From positions 144,865 to 208,864 of the forward strand of contig NZ_JAHXZS010000006.1 in the NCBI RefSeq assembly GCF_019740335.1: a stretch of DNA of 64,000 nucleotides. Reading direction: 5' to 3'. Numbering within the stretch: position 1 is the stretch's first letter; every line of letters begins with the position of its first letter. Positions 49,248 to 58,860 of this stretch are shown here, piece after piece. This DNA is from Alteraquisediminimonas sediminicola (GTDB lineage: Bacteria; Pseudomonadota; Alphaproteobacteria; Sphingomonadales; Sphingomonadaceae). The notes under the pieces were generated by a model. It had not been told where the DNA came from. It searched no databases and saw only the letters and a program-made list of their open reading frames with translations. The translations under genes were made by a program, and so were the position numbers.

Positions 49248-49988
49248 ATGATCGAACTTTATGGCTGCGGCAGCCCGAATGTGCGCAAGGTGGCGATCAT
49301 GCTGGCCGAACTCGATCTGCCCTATAGCCAGCATTATGTTGCCGTGTTGAACGGCGCGCAGTTCGAACCTGCGTTTCTTGCTTTGAACCCGCTTGGCCGC
49401 GTGCCGGTGCTGGTCGATCCGGAAGGTCCGGCACAAGGCGATCCGATCTTCGAATCCGGTGCAATCCTGATCTATTTGGCAGAGGCCTATGGCCGCCCGG
49501 ATCTGCTCCCCGCTGATGGTGCCGACCGCTATCAGGTGATGAAATGGCTGATGCTCCAGATGGGCAATATCGGCCCGATCTTCGGTCAGCATAATCATTT
49601 CCTGATCACCCCCGATCATGCCCAGAGCTATGCTGGACAACGTTATCGCGAACAGGCGGCCCGGTTGTATCGGTTGCTTGATGCCGAATTGGCCAAGCGG
49701 CCTTGGCTCGCCGATTATGGCTATTCGATCGCCGACATCGCGACCTATCCTTGGGTGCTGTATTGCGAGCGTCACGGCATGGAATGGGCCGACCTGCCGC
49801 ATCTGCACGCCTGGATGGACCGGATCGAAGCGCGCCCTGCGGTACAAGAGGCCGATCAGATGATGAAGAAATTCGTCGCCGACGATGCCGCCCACATCGC
49901 CACCGCCACACAGGAAACATTCGATCGCTTCTTCTGGCGTCAAGCGAGCGGTCCCGGCGTCGATCTGTCACCGATGAAGGTGTCCTGA
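49248..49988 (+). CDS. Glutathione S-transferase (Nu-class-like)
   Basis: 246 residues from ATG 49248. Thioredoxin-fold N-terminus MIELYGCGSPNVRKVAIMLA, cis-Pro at LNPLGRVPVLVD, the Glu-Ser glutathione contact IFESGAILIYLAEAYG, and the MGNIGPIFGQHNHF helix resembling YfcG/YghU proteins. The C-terminus is longer than in E. coli YfcG (215 residues). It is convergent with a Rieske oxygenase gene, so a catabolic or detoxifying role is plausible. Confidence 0.92.
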   Translation: MIELYGCGSPNVRKVAIMLAELDLPYSQHYVAVLNGAQFEPAFLALNPLGRVPVLVDPEGPAQGDPIFESGAILIYLAEAYGRPDLLPADGADRYQVMKWLMLQMGNIGPIFGQHNHFLITPDHAQSYAGQRYREQAARLYRLLDAELAKRPWLADYGYSIADIATYPWVLYCERHGMEWADLPHLHAWMDRIEARPAVQEADQMMKKFVADDAAHIATATQETFDRFFWRQASGPGVDLSPMKVS

Positions 49989-50067
49989 GCCTGATCAATC
50001 TGAAGTTCGTCCCGCCAGCGCGGCGGGACGAAATTCAGATTCCGCAATTGATGCCGGTCGCGATGCT

Positions 50068-51321
50068 CTATTCGACGAATGGCGCAAGGACCTGCTGGGC
50101 GCGAAGTCGTTCGGGAATATGTTCCGGGCCGATGACGCGGTCGATCTGTTCATGCGCGTGATAGATCCGGCGCTCTTGATAATTGAGGACGATCGACTTG
50201 AACGCAGGCGATTCCGCAGACACCTGAACGCTAGGCAGATATGTCAGGTCCTCATCGAGAATGAAGTTGAAAGCTTCGATCTTTTGCTTCCACGCTTCTG
50301 GTAATTCTTCTTCGCCATGGGGCATGCCGAACCAGACGACATCAAAGCGGCTGGTATTGATCCCGGTGGGCCAGAACAGCAGCAGCGGGAAGCCATTGGA
50401 ATAGACCGGGGTGGTGAGATTCGGGAAAGCGGTGAACGCTGTCACGAATTGCCGCGGGATCGGGCCGACGCTCGGGATGTCCGCAATCCCGCCCATGCCC
50501 ATGCTGAAACCGGTTTCTTCCGAAACATCGGCTGCAGGCTGAAAGCCGTCATTCCACGGCAGGATATTGCGGGAATGGCCATTCTTGAACAGCGACATCA
50601 CCGTGCCATAATGATCGACGGCGCATTTCGGACCCGGCAGGCCCACGCTGCCCCGATGGACCGAGACGAAGTGATAGTTTTCGGCAAAGGCGTCCATCAG
50701 GACTTTCCAGTTGCACGCCACGTCATAGCTATAGCTTGTGATGTAACTGAGATTGTCGATGTCGAATTGTTCAATCTGGGCGGGCAAGGCGCCGAGATAT
50801 TGCTGCAACGGGACTGCGTCGTTTGATGCGTTGATAAAGATCCAGCCGCCCCATGTTTCGCATTTCAGCTTCACAAGGCCGCGCTTTGATTTGTCCAGCC
50901 CATCGAAATCCCGGCTGTCGGGGACGCCGAGCAAATCGCCGTCGAGATTATAGGTCCACGCGTGATAGCCGCAGACCAATCTTTTGCCGAGGCAGGTGCC
51001 TTGACGTTCCTGCACGATGCAGCCACCGCGGTGTGAGCAAGTGTTATAAAAGGCGTTGAAACCGTTTTCCGTCCGCACGATGATGACGGGCATGCCGGGG
51101 ACGCCGTCGAAGGCGAGAAAGCTACCGACTTGTGGAAACTGGTCCTTGTGTCCGGCATAGAGCCAGCTGCGCTGCCAGAGATATTTCAGTTCAAGCTCAT
51201 AAAATTCCGGGGAGATATAACGCTCGGCAGGTAGGTCAGGTAAATGAGGAAAACCCTCGGGATAGCCTTCACGCGACTTTTCATATGCCACGCGTTCTTT
51301 CAGATTTTCGATCGTTTCCAT
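50068..51321 (-). CDS. Rieske aromatic-ring-hydroxylating oxygenase alpha subunit (1)
   Basis: 417 residues from ATG 51321 (METIENLKERVAYEK). The Rieske cluster ligands are in TCSHRGG and VCGYHAWTYN. The mononuclear iron site is DAFAENYHFVSVH, with Glu at the position that bridges cluster and iron (Asp in naphthalene dioxygenase); the likely last ligand is in FNFILDEDLTYLPSVQ. No beta subunit, ferredoxin or reductase is adjacent, so it is presumably a homo-oligomer using electron carriers encoded elsewhere. Substrate unknown. Confidence 0.93.
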   Translation of the reverse strand: METIENLKERVAYEKSREGYPEGFPHLPDLPAERYISPEFYELELKYLWQRSWLYAGHKDQFPQVGSFLAFDGVPGMPVIIVRTENGFNAFYNTCSHRGGCIVQERQGTCLGKRLVCGYHAWTYNLDGDLLGVPDSRDFDGLDKSKRGLVKLKCETWGGWIFINASNDAVPLQQYLGALPAQIEQFDIDNLSYITSYSYDVACNWKVLMDAFAENYHFVSVHRGSVGLPGPKCAVDHYGTVMSLFKNGHSRNILPWNDGFQPAADVSEETGFSMGMGGIADIPSVGPIPRQFVTAFTAFPNLTTPVYSNGFPLLLFWPTGINTSRFDVVWFGMPHGEEELPEAWKQKIEAFNFILDEDLTYLPSVQVSAESPAFKSIVLNYQERRIYHAHEQIDRVIGPEHIPERLRAQQVLAPFVE

Positions 51322-51515
51322 GACTTCAACCTCATCCCCGACATGATGGCCAATGCGATATTCTTGTACGCTCGGCCAGTCTACCAACACAATGGATAGA
51401 AACATTCGGGGGGTATATGTTCATTAGAGTGATGCGCACCTTTTTGGCGGCATATTCGCGAATGTGCCGATAGCAGATCGCGGGTGCTGGCGATCCTTGT
51501 CCGTCATGGTATCAG

Positions 51516-52367
51516 ATGAGGATGAATCAGACCCTGCCATATAGCAACCTGGAATATGGCGAGCCTCACGCCGGTTGGCGGAGGAAGGTATATCAGGTTG
51601 TTTTTGAGTCGGATACGCGTGCGGGCGTCTTGTTCGACAAGGCGCTTATTGTCGCGATAGTTACCAGTATTCTGACAGTCGTCATGGACAGCGTGCCAGC
51701 GCTCCATGCGCGCTGGGCAGGGATGTTTACTGTTCTGGAATGGTTTTTTACCCTGTTGTTCACTGTTGAATATGGCATGCGCGTACTCTGTTTGCGCCGG
51801 CCCATGAAATATGCTGGCAGTTTTTACGGTATCGTTGATCTGCTGGCGGTGTTGCCAACTTACACCGCGTTGCTGTTCCCTGTGATCCATGTGCTGATCG
51901 ATGTGCGGGTTATCCGCTTGGTACGCATCTTCCGCATTTTTAAGCTGACTGCCTATATCGGGGAGTTCCAGCTGCTGAGTGGCGCCATGATCGCGAGCGC
52001 CCGAAAAATCACGGTTTTCCTGAGCATAGTCATCATGGTGGTGGTCGTGATGGGATCGGTCATGTACGTGGTCGAAGGACCGGCAAATGGATTTACCAGT
52101 ATTCCCACCTCGATATATTGGGCCATTACGACAATGACGACGGTGGGCTTTGGTGATATCGCGCCGAAGACCGAACTCGGCAGGTTGATTTCGTCGATGA
52201 TGATGTTGGTCGGATGGGGTACGTTGGCCGTGCCGACCGGTATCGTGACGACTGAACTGGCGTTCCGCCGCCAGTCTGGCCAGCCCTGCCCGACATGTGG
52301 CGCTGATACCCGGCATTTCTCGGCGAATTTCTGCTCGAATTGTGGTAATGCATTTCGGTCGTCATGA
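51516..52367 (+). CDS. Voltage-gated-type potassium channel with C-terminal zinc ribbon
   Basis: 283 residues with six membrane helices. The S4-like segment is DVRVIRLVRIFRIFKLTAY, with Arg every third residue. The pore helix and selectivity filter are ITTMTTVGFGDIAPKTELG. After S6 there is a two-CxxC zinc ribbon (CPTCGADTRHFSANFCSNCG), unlike classical KvAP/KcsA channels. ATG 51516 and ATG 51522 are equivalent candidates. It sits between oxygenase and regulator genes without clear functional relation. Confidence 0.92.
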   Translation: MRMNQTLPYSNLEYGEPHAGWRRKVYQVVFESDTRAGVLFDKALIVAIVTSILTVVMDSVPALHARWAGMFTVLEWFFTLLFTVEYGMRVLCLRRPMKYAGSFYGIVDLLAVLPTYTALLFPVIHVLIDVRVIRLVRIFRIFKLTAYIGEFQLLSGAMIASARKITVFLSIVIMVVVVMGSVMYVVEGPANGFTSIPTSIYWAITTMTTVGFGDIAPKTELGRLISSMMMLVGWGTLAVPTGIVTTELAFRRQSGQPCPTCGADTRHFSANFCSNCGNAFRSS

Positions 52368-52624
52368 TATTGCTGCTTGATGATGACGGGCGCAATGTCG
52401 TTGCAAATCGGTCACATGCGATGCAGTTATTATAGCCTGCTGGACAATTAGTTTGAGGCCGCATAGCATCAGATAAATAGCCTTCATCCATTATAGGCAT
52501 GATTGGCTCAATGGTGCTTTGTACAATGTGCAAGTGCCTTAAAATATAATAGTTTTACTACGCAATAATGATCGGACACTAAAGTCCAGCGCGTATAAAA
52601 TGGAGGGGGCGTAGAAGCCATTCA

Positions 52625-55315
52625 ATGCATTATCCTGCGACCTTGTTGCCAGCGAGCTGCGCTGTGGTCCCCAAGTTTCGGGGTAAATGGGTCTCGCCGC
52701 CTGCGCTGGATTTTGCGGCGGATTTGCTCGGCGACTATCGCTTCATGATGCTGACCGCATTGCCGGGCAGCGGCAAAACTCGGTTGATGACCCGGATGTT
52801 CAGCGAGATGCAGGCCAATGCGCATGTCTGTTGCTGGCTGCGCGTTCCGCCCCTGATGCAGCCGCCGGGCGCGATCTCGCGGATCATCGCCACCAGCCTT
52901 GTCCGGGGCGTGATCGGTGATCGCAGCGCGACGGCGGCGCTGTTGATGGGCCATGGCATTGATCCCGGTATGATCCTGTCGGTTGCGTTGAACGAAGTGG
53001 CTGCCTTTGAAGGCGCGGTCGTGTTGTTCATCGACGATATTCATCACATCGACGCGCATGTGCCTTTGCTGGAATTGCAGGGGTTGATCGACCTCGCGCC
53101 CGAAAATCTACGGATCGTAATGGCGTCGCGGACCGTGACTCGGCTCAAATTGGCGAAGCTGCGCAATGACGGCCTGTTGGTCGATCTCAAGCATCAGGAT
53201 TTCGAGGTTGCGTTCAAGCAATTGCCGGAAATTGTCGCGGATGCGGGGCTGCCGATTACCGAAATGGCGGAACTGCGCGAGCTGTGGCATCGGACGCGCG
53301 GCTGGGTGGCAGGGTTGCGGTTGCTGGCGCGCAACAAGGTCCGCACGCCGGCCAAGGCGACGAACAGTCACGGTTTCGCCAAGAGCCGGGAGCTGCTCGA
53401 TTATTTCGAGCAGGAGGTTTTTGCCGGCCTGTCCGATGACGCGCGGGGCGCGCTGGATGTGATGTTGACGCCGCGCCGTCTGGTGCATGATCTGATGTTG
53501 TCCTTGGGCGGGGATGAGGAGGCGGCGGCCTATCTCGATGAACTGGAGGCTCAAGGCCTGCTGACTCTCCTGCCGCATCAGGCCGTGCGCACCTATTGCG
53601 CCGCGCCGTTGCTGGTCGAGGCAACGCGCGCGCATTCGCTGCTTGCGCCGGAAGAAGTCGCGGCGCTGCATCGGCGCTGCTGCGACTGGTTCGAGGCGCA
53701 GGGCCAATTGACGGTCGCGGCGGCGCATGCGGTGGATGGCGGGGACATTCAACGTGCGATCCTGCTGATCGAACGATGCGGCATCGCCATGATTTCGGAT
53801 GGCGACATCACCGAATTGCAGTCGTGGCTGCCGAGCCTGCCCTTGGCCGATTTGCGGCGGCATCCGATTGCGCTGCTGGCCGTCGCTTGGGCGCTGTCGT
53901 TGCTCTATCGGCTGGATGAGGCGGCGGAGATGCTGGCGCTGCTGGAACAGGATCTCGTTGCGATGCCTGCGCTGGCGGCTCAGCTTGATGCCAATATGTC
54001 CGCGCTGCGCATCATGCATTTTTCGATGCGCGATGATTTCCATCAAGTCAGCGTGCATGGGCGGATCTGGCGGCAGAAATATGCCGGGGCCAATGACTGG
54101 TTTGAAAATGTCATCGACAATTCGATCAGCTTCAGCCTCGCGCTGACGGGGCAGGCGGACCGCGCCCGGATCGTGCTTGAGCGCGCCTATTTGCCCGACT
54201 TCTGCGCGAACAGTCCCTATGCGGCGATTTACAGCCGCAGCATCTTGGGGTTGATCGACCTGCGCGATGGTCAGGTGCGGCGGGCGGAGGCGAATTTTTC
54301 ATGGGCCGTGAAAAAGGCCGAGACCGATATCAGCCCCAATTCGACCGGCGGGGTGATGGCGGCGGGCTTGCTGGCCAGCGCCTGTTATGAGCGCAATGAC
54401 ATCGCGCGGGTGCAGGAGTTGATCGCCGGCTATGCATGGTCGCTCCATGCCCATTTGTTCACCGATGCCAGATTCCATGCCTATCGCGCCAAGGCGCGGG
54501 ATTTGTCGCATCGCGGCCAATATCGCGCGGCGATTACCAGCCTTGAACGCATTCTCGATGCAGGACCGGCGGTGCAGTTGCTGCGCGTCCATGTCGATGT
54601 GCTGGCGGAGAAGATCATCGTCGCGCTCGACAATCGCGATACCCGCATGGCGACGGCCTATATCCGTGCGCTGGATGATCTGATGCAAGGGCTTGATCCC
54701 GATGATGGCCAGCGGCCCTATGTCGAGACGGTGTTGCTGGGATCGCAGGCGCATCTCGATATCGTGCTGGGCATGCCGGAAAATGCGATGGCGTTGCTCG
54801 TCAAGGCCATTCGCATCGATATGGGTAGCGGTTGGCGGTTGCGCGCTTTCCATTGGGCGGTGTTGATGGTGCGCGCCTTGTGGCGGCAAAACAAGCGCAA
54901 GACGGCGGTGCGGTTGCTGGATCGCTTGCTGGGCTATGCTGCCCGGGCGGGTATTTTCCGCACGATTTTGGATGGCGGCAGCGACATTGCCGAGGTGTTG
55001 AACGCGATTGCGCAGGAGGGGCGTGGCCGGACGGATCGGCGCAAGGCGCGGCTGTTGCAGATGCTGCGCGAGGCGTTCGACCCGCGCCTTGCCCGCCCGC
55101 GCGAGGAGGCCAATGCCGGGGCGGCGGAAGCACAGAACGCCCTGACCGAACGCGAAATCGCGCTCATTCGCTTTGCCCGTGCGGGCCTGACCAATCGCCA
55201 GATCGCCGAACGCATGCATGTGAGCGAGAACACGATCAAATGGCATTTGAAGAATGTGTTCGAAAAAGCGGGCATCAAGCGCCGCGCGGAGCTGGCGGGC
55301 ATTCAACTGCGCTGA
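52625..55315 (+). CDS. LuxR family activator, MalT-like (LAL type)
   Basis: 896 residues. N-terminal AAA/STAND ATPase: Walker A LTALPGSGKTRLMTRMF (residues 43-59) and Walker B VVLFIDDIHHIDAHVPL. A long helical TPR-like sensor region occupies residues 330-800. The C-terminal LuxR HTH is LTEREIALIRFARAGLTNRQ, then IAERMHVSENTIKWHLKNVF. Such proteins are ATP- and inducer-dependent activators; location suggests control of the following oxygenase-SDR-receptor genes. CTAAAGTCC occurs 37 bp before its start and again before the next gene. Confidence 0.95.
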   Translation: MHYPATLLPASCAVVPKFRGKWVSPPALDFAADLLGDYRFMMLTALPGSGKTRLMTRMFSEMQANAHVCCWLRVPPLMQPPGAISRIIATSLVRGVIGDRSATAALLMGHGIDPGMILSVALNEVAAFEGAVVLFIDDIHHIDAHVPLLELQGLIDLAPENLRIVMASRTVTRLKLAKLRNDGLLVDLKHQDFEVAFKQLPEIVADAGLPITEMAELRELWHRTRGWVAGLRLLARNKVRTPAKATNSHGFAKSRELLDYFEQEVFAGLSDDARGALDVMLTPRRLVHDLMLSLGGDEEAAAYLDELEAQGLLTLLPHQAVRTYCAAPLLVEATRAHSLLAPEEVAALHRRCCDWFEAQGQLTVAAAHAVDGGDIQRAILLIERCGIAMISDGDITELQSWLPSLPLADLRRHPIALLAVAWALSLLYRLDEAAEMLALLEQDLVAMPALAAQLDANMSALRIMHFSMRDDFHQVSVHGRIWRQKYAGANDWFENVIDNSISFSLALTGQADRARIVLERAYLPDFCANSPYAAIYSRSILGLIDLRDGQVRRAEANFSWAVKKAETDISPNSTGGVMAAGLLASACYERNDIARVQELIAGYAWSLHAHLFTDARFHAYRAKARDLSHRGQYRAAITSLERILDAGPAVQLLRVHVDVLAEKIIVALDNRDTRMATAYIRALDDLMQGLDPDDGQRPYVETVLLGSQAHLDIVLGMPENAMALLVKAIRIDMGSGWRLRAFHWAVLMVRALWRQNKRKTAVRLLDRLLGYAARAGIFRTILDGGSDIAEVLNAIAQEGRGRTDRRKARLLQMLREAFDPRLARPREEANAGAAEAQNALTEREIALIRFARAGLTNRQIAERMHVSENTIKWHLKNVFEKAGIKRRAELAGIQLR

Positions 55316-55447
55316 TTGTGGTCCTAAAGTCCCCTACCCACACCAGCCACCCCCATGAGCGGGTGGTTATAGCGGCGAATATGCCCGCTAACCCTGATGG
55401 CGCAGAGATGCCGAACGGCACGGCTTAGAAATATAGTGGAGAGAGCG

Positions 55448-56785
55448 ATGACGCAGGCGCCAGAGTTTCAGGTGGACCCGGCTTCCTATTGGTCAAAGGA
55501 ATGGGCCGAACAGGAATGGACGCATCTTTGGTCCAAGGCCTGGCACATGGGGCCGCGCGTCGAAGAAGTCGCGGAAAACGGCGATGTGTATGTGCATTCG
55601 CTTGGCCGTGAGAGCCTGTTGTTCGTCCGCACCGATGGGGGCGAGGCCAAGGGATTTTTCAACGTCTGTCGCCATCGTGCGAGCCGGTTGTTGCTGAACG
55701 CGGACGGCCCGACCTTCGTCAATCAGTTCCACTGCCCCTTTCATGGCTGGTGCTATAATCTCAATGGCGAATTGACCCATGTCCCCTATCGTGAGCGTTT
55801 TGACGAAAATGTGTTGAGCGAACCCGGTCGCGCCGACCTGAAGACCTTTCGGGTAGAGAGTTTCGCAGGCTGGCTGTGGTATACGCTTGATGACGAAGCA
55901 CCGTCGCTGATGGAGTATCTCGGCCCGATCGGCCCGAAGCTTGACGCCTATAAAATGGAGCGGGCGACGATCATCGATTACAAGACGTTCGAATTCGGCT
56001 GCAATTGGAAGACGACATTCGATGCGTTTAACGAAAGCTATCACTTCCAGACGCTGCATTCCGAAATTCTGGCGTGGGGCAATGAGGATGCGCCGATCAC
56101 GCTCCTCAATATCCATAGCTATATGGTCAATGAATATGGCAGGCCGAGCAAGCTCTACCCGGAACAGGTCAAGCTCAATCCGTCACTGGAAAATCTGCTG
56201 TCCGCCAATGGCATCGATCCGGCGACATTCACGGGCAAGGCCACCGATGTGCGCGCCGCCGTTCAGCAGGCCAAGCGCGCCAAGCAGGGCAAGTCGGTAT
56301 TCCCGTATGAAAATCTGACCGATAGCCAGCTTTCCGATGCCTATCATTATCAGCTGTTCCCCAGCACCCATTTTAATCTCTTTCCGGAATTCTACGTCGC
56401 GCTGCGCTATCGCCCGCATCCGAGCGGCGATCCGGAGAAAATGTATTTCGACTTCATCATGTGCGCGACGCTGGAAGAAGGTGAAACCGTTCCGCCCTAT
56501 GAACATCGGGTCGTGCGCGGCGGCGAAGAGCCGGTGGAGGACATTCTCAAATGGGGGGTGCGCAAGCATCCGGTGGTGAACGAGGTGCTCGGCCAGGATG
56601 TCGATCTCGTCGAATTTGTGCAAAATGGCCAGCGGTCGCAAAGTTTCGAGGGTGCTATTCTCAGCGTCGACGAACGGCGGATTGCCCATTTCCATCACAA
56701 TATCGCCGAACTGATCAGCGGTCGCTCAATCCGCGATCTGCTCGCCAGCAACCCGGTGGAACCGGACGCGCATAGCGGTCATTGA
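55448..56785 (+). CDS. Rieske aromatic-ring-hydroxylating oxygenase alpha subunit (2)
   Basis: 445 residues from ATG 55448, preceded by GGAGAG. Rieske ligands: VCRHRASRLL and HCPFHGWCYN. Iron site: DAFNESYHFQTLH, again with Glu at the bridging position. The C-terminal half (LFPSTHFNLFPEFYVALRYR) forms the substrate pocket. No beta subunit or reductase is nearby. It is the first structural gene after the LuxR activator, and probably starts an operon with ThuA-like, SDR and NTF2-like genes (gaps of 31, overlap, 30 and 2 bases). Confidence 0.93.
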   Translation: MTQAPEFQVDPASYWSKEWAEQEWTHLWSKAWHMGPRVEEVAENGDVYVHSLGRESLLFVRTDGGEAKGFFNVCRHRASRLLLNADGPTFVNQFHCPFHGWCYNLNGELTHVPYRERFDENVLSEPGRADLKTFRVESFAGWLWYTLDDEAPSLMEYLGPIGPKLDAYKMERATIIDYKTFEFGCNWKTTFDAFNESYHFQTLHSEILAWGNEDAPITLLNIHSYMVNEYGRPSKLYPEQVKLNPSLENLLSANGIDPATFTGKATDVRAAVQQAKRAKQGKSVFPYENLTDSQLSDAYHYQLFPSTHFNLFPEFYVALRYRPHPSGDPEKMYFDFIMCATLEEGETVPPYEHRVVRGGEEPVEDILKWGVRKHPVVNEVLGQDVDLVEFVQNGQRSQSFEGAILSVDERRIAHFHHNIAELISGRSIRDLLASNPVEPDAHSGH

Positions 56786-56816
56786 TACCTGTGCCGACAA
56801 TTGTGGAGTCCCGCCG

Positions 56817-57584
56817 ATGACTGTCGTTCGAGTGCATCTCATCTGTGGGGCCCCCACGCATGACACCAATTATGTCCGGCTTGAACTGCTCAAGGCGCTG
56901 CATGAGGATGATCGTGCATGGGTGACGGTCGGGGATGATTTTTCCGACCTCGACAAGATCAAGCAGGCCGATGCGCTGATTGTTTATACCTGCAATATCT
57001 CGCCTTCGGACGCGGAAATGGGGGCGCTGGAGGCGTTTGTCGAGCGTGGGGGGCGGGTGTTTGCCATGCATGCCAGTAATGCGCTGATCCGCTTTACCGA
57101 TGGCCCGCCGATCATCGCGCAGGGCATCGAAATTCCCGGACAGGTGGATACGACCGATACCAATCCGCGCTTCACCCACCTGCTGGGCAGCCGCTTTATC
57201 GCGCATTTGCTGTTGGGGTCGATGCATGTCGAGGTGGCGGCCCCTGATCACCCGCTGATGCGCGGGCTTTCATCGTTCGATGTGGTCGATGAGCCCTATA
57301 TCGTTGAGTTGACCGGGCCTTGCGAGGTCCTGTTGTCGGCGCGTTTTTCGGGCAGCAATCCCGGCTATGTGCGCGGCGACTGGCCAGAACCGATCGACCA
57401 TCCGCAAATGTATCTGCGGCAGCAAGGGCAAGGCGAGGTGCTGTATCTCAATCTCGGCCATAGCAGCGGACGCTATGATTTCCTTCCCTTGATGGCGGAG
57501 GGGCCGGTGACGCGCGGGCCATGGGAGGCCCCCGGCTTTCGCGCGGTATTGGCGCGCGCACTGGCATGGGTATTGGGCGCATGA
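56817..57584 (+). CDS. ThuA-domain protein
   Basis: 255 residues of the class I amidotransferase-like ThuA fold: TVVRVHLICGAPTHDTNYVR, DALIVYTCNISPSDAEMGAL, FVERGGRVFAMHASNALI, and the C-terminal GEVLYLNLGHSSGRYDF with RGPWEAPGFRAVLARAL. The family lacks the amidotransferase triad; its biochemical role is unclear, though it recurs in sugar and oxygenase clusters. The stop overlaps the next SDR start (ATGA). Confidence 0.88.
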   Translation: MTVVRVHLICGAPTHDTNYVRLELLKALHEDDRAWVTVGDDFSDLDKIKQADALIVYTCNISPSDAEMGALEAFVERGGRVFAMHASNALIRFTDGPPIIAQGIEIPGQVDTTDTNPRFTHLLGSRFIAHLLLGSMHVEVAAPDHPLMRGLSSFDVVDEPYIVELTGPCEVLLSARFSGSNPGYVRGDWPEPIDHPQMYLRQQGQGEVLYLNLGHSSGRYDFLPLMAEGPVTRGPWEAPGFRAVLARALAWVLGA

Positions 57585-58369
57585 GCCGGCTTGCAGGCAA
57601 GGTCGCATTGGTGCTGGGCGCGGGCGGCGCGGGCAATATGGGGCAGGCCATCGCCCGGCGTTTCGCGGCGGAGGGGGCCATAGTCGTGATCAGCGGGCGC
57701 AGCATGGCGTCGCTGGACGCATTGGCGCAGGAGCTGGGGGCGCTGGCGGTCGAGTGCGACATTACGGTGCGGCCTTCGTTGCAGGCGCTCGCTGATCGGG
57801 TGGTCGGCGTGCATGGCCGGATCGATGTGGCCGTGAATTGCGTTGGGCTCAATCTGTCGGTGCCGTTTCTGGAAACAAGCGATGAGGATCTGGCGCGCCT
57901 CTATGCGGTCCAGTTCAAAGGGCCGTTCCAGTTCATGCAGGTGATGGTCGAGGCGATGGTGCAGGGCGGCTCTATCATCCAGATCAGCTCTGCCGCCGGG
58001 ACTGTCCTGCTCGATGATTATGCGGCCTATCGCGGCACCAAGGCGGGGATTGATCAGGTCGTGCGCAGCGTCGCCGATGAATTCGGCGCGCGCGGCATTC
58101 GCGCCAATTCGATCTCGCCGGGTGCGGTCCGGACACCGATGACGGAAGGTCTGTGGCAATCGCCTGCCGCCGTTGCCGAGTTCGCCGCGACATCGCCGCT
58201 CGGGCGGATCGGCACGGTCGAGGACATTGCGGCGGCGGCCTTGTTCCTTGCCGAGGATGCCTGTTTCATGACCGGCGAAAATCTGCATGTGAGCGGCGGG
58301 CTCTTGCTGCGCAAGAACCCGACCAAGGCGGACATATTGCGCGCCATGGCGCAGCCGTCGCCGCAATAA
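57581..58369 (+). CDS. Short-chain dehydrogenase/reductase (1)
   Basis: 262 residues. Cofactor loop VLGAGGAGNMGQAIARRF, an unusual spacing of the TGxxxGxG motif. Active-site Ser in IIQISSAAG and YRGTK (Y-x3-K). The C-terminal end has the EDACFMTGENLHVSGG signature. Translationally coupled to the ThuA-like gene. It probably oxidises an alcohol or diol intermediate made by the Rieske enzyme. Confidence 0.92.
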   Translation: MSRLAGKVALVLGAGGAGNMGQAIARRFAAEGAIVVISGRSMASLDALAQELGALAVECDITVRPSLQALADRVVGVHGRIDVAVNCVGLNLSVPFLETSDEDLARLYAVQFKGPFQFMQVMVEAMVQGGSIIQISSAAGTVLLDDYAAYRGTKAGIDQVVRSVADEFGARGIRANSISPGAVRTPMTEGLWQSPAAVAEFAATSPLGRIGTVEDIAAAALFLAEDACFMTGENLHVSGGLLLRKNPTKADILRAMAQPSPQ

Positions 58370-58399
58370 ATAACGACAATCAAAAGAGGAGAATCGGAC

Positions 58400-58858
58400 A
58401 TGAATCGTCAGGAGAATATCGACCTGCTCAACCAATATTTCACGGCCATGTCGAACGGCGAATGGGAGACGGTCGAAAATATGTATCATGACGATATCGT
58501 GATCCATATGTTGGGCACGACCCCGGCATCCGGTCGTCTCGAAGGCAAGTCGATGGTGACGGACGAGCTGATCGCGGCGCAGGTGCACGGCGCGCTCGTG
58601 CCCGAAAAGATGCATTTCGCCAAAAACTGGAAAATCATGTGCGCCGATGATGAGCGAGTAGTCGCCATCATGGAAGGGGGCGGGCCGACCCTGTCCGGCG
58701 ACAATTACGACCAGACCTATTGCGAGATATTCCGCTTCCAGGATGGGAAGGTGATCGAGATGCATGCGTTTTTCGATACGGCATTGGCTGAACGCGCACT
58801 TTTCAAGAACCCACTGGCGACCCCGCGCGGGCCGGTCGCCAAGCCGTTGAGCTATTGA
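58400..58858 (+). CDS. NTF2-like (SnoaL-type) protein
   Basis: 152 residues with the NTF2 cone fold: LNQYFTAMSNGEWETVENMY, DDIVIHMLGTTPASGRLEGK, then DQTYCEIFRFQDGKVIEMHA and FFDTALAERALFKNPLATPR. It resembles isomerase/hydratase/dehydratase members. The terminal FDT-x3-E-x2-LF block recurs in both halves of the gene at 62154, so these proteins share ancestry. Catalytic role unknown. Confidence 0.88.
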   Translation: MNRQENIDLLNQYFTAMSNGEWETVENMYHDDIVIHMLGTTPASGRLEGKSMVTDELIAAQVHGALVPEKMHFAKNWKIMCADDERVVAIMEGGGPTLSGDNYDQTYCEIFRFQDGKVIEMHAFFDTALAERALFKNPLATPRGPVAKPLSY

Positions 58859-58860
58859 TC

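Noticed and set aside
49248..49988. GST as a lignin beta-etherase (LigE/LigF type)
   Set aside because: The N-terminal motif and MGNIGPIFGQHNHF helix fit Nu-class proteins better; no other lig genes are nearby.
53108..54058. 316-codon minus-strand frame inside the LuxR gene
   Set aside because: Shadow of the MalT-like coding sequence; Gln/Arg/His-rich with no domain.
57473..58765. 430-codon minus-strand frame
   Set aside because: Lies opposite SDR (1) and the NTF2-like gene, both with clear motifs.
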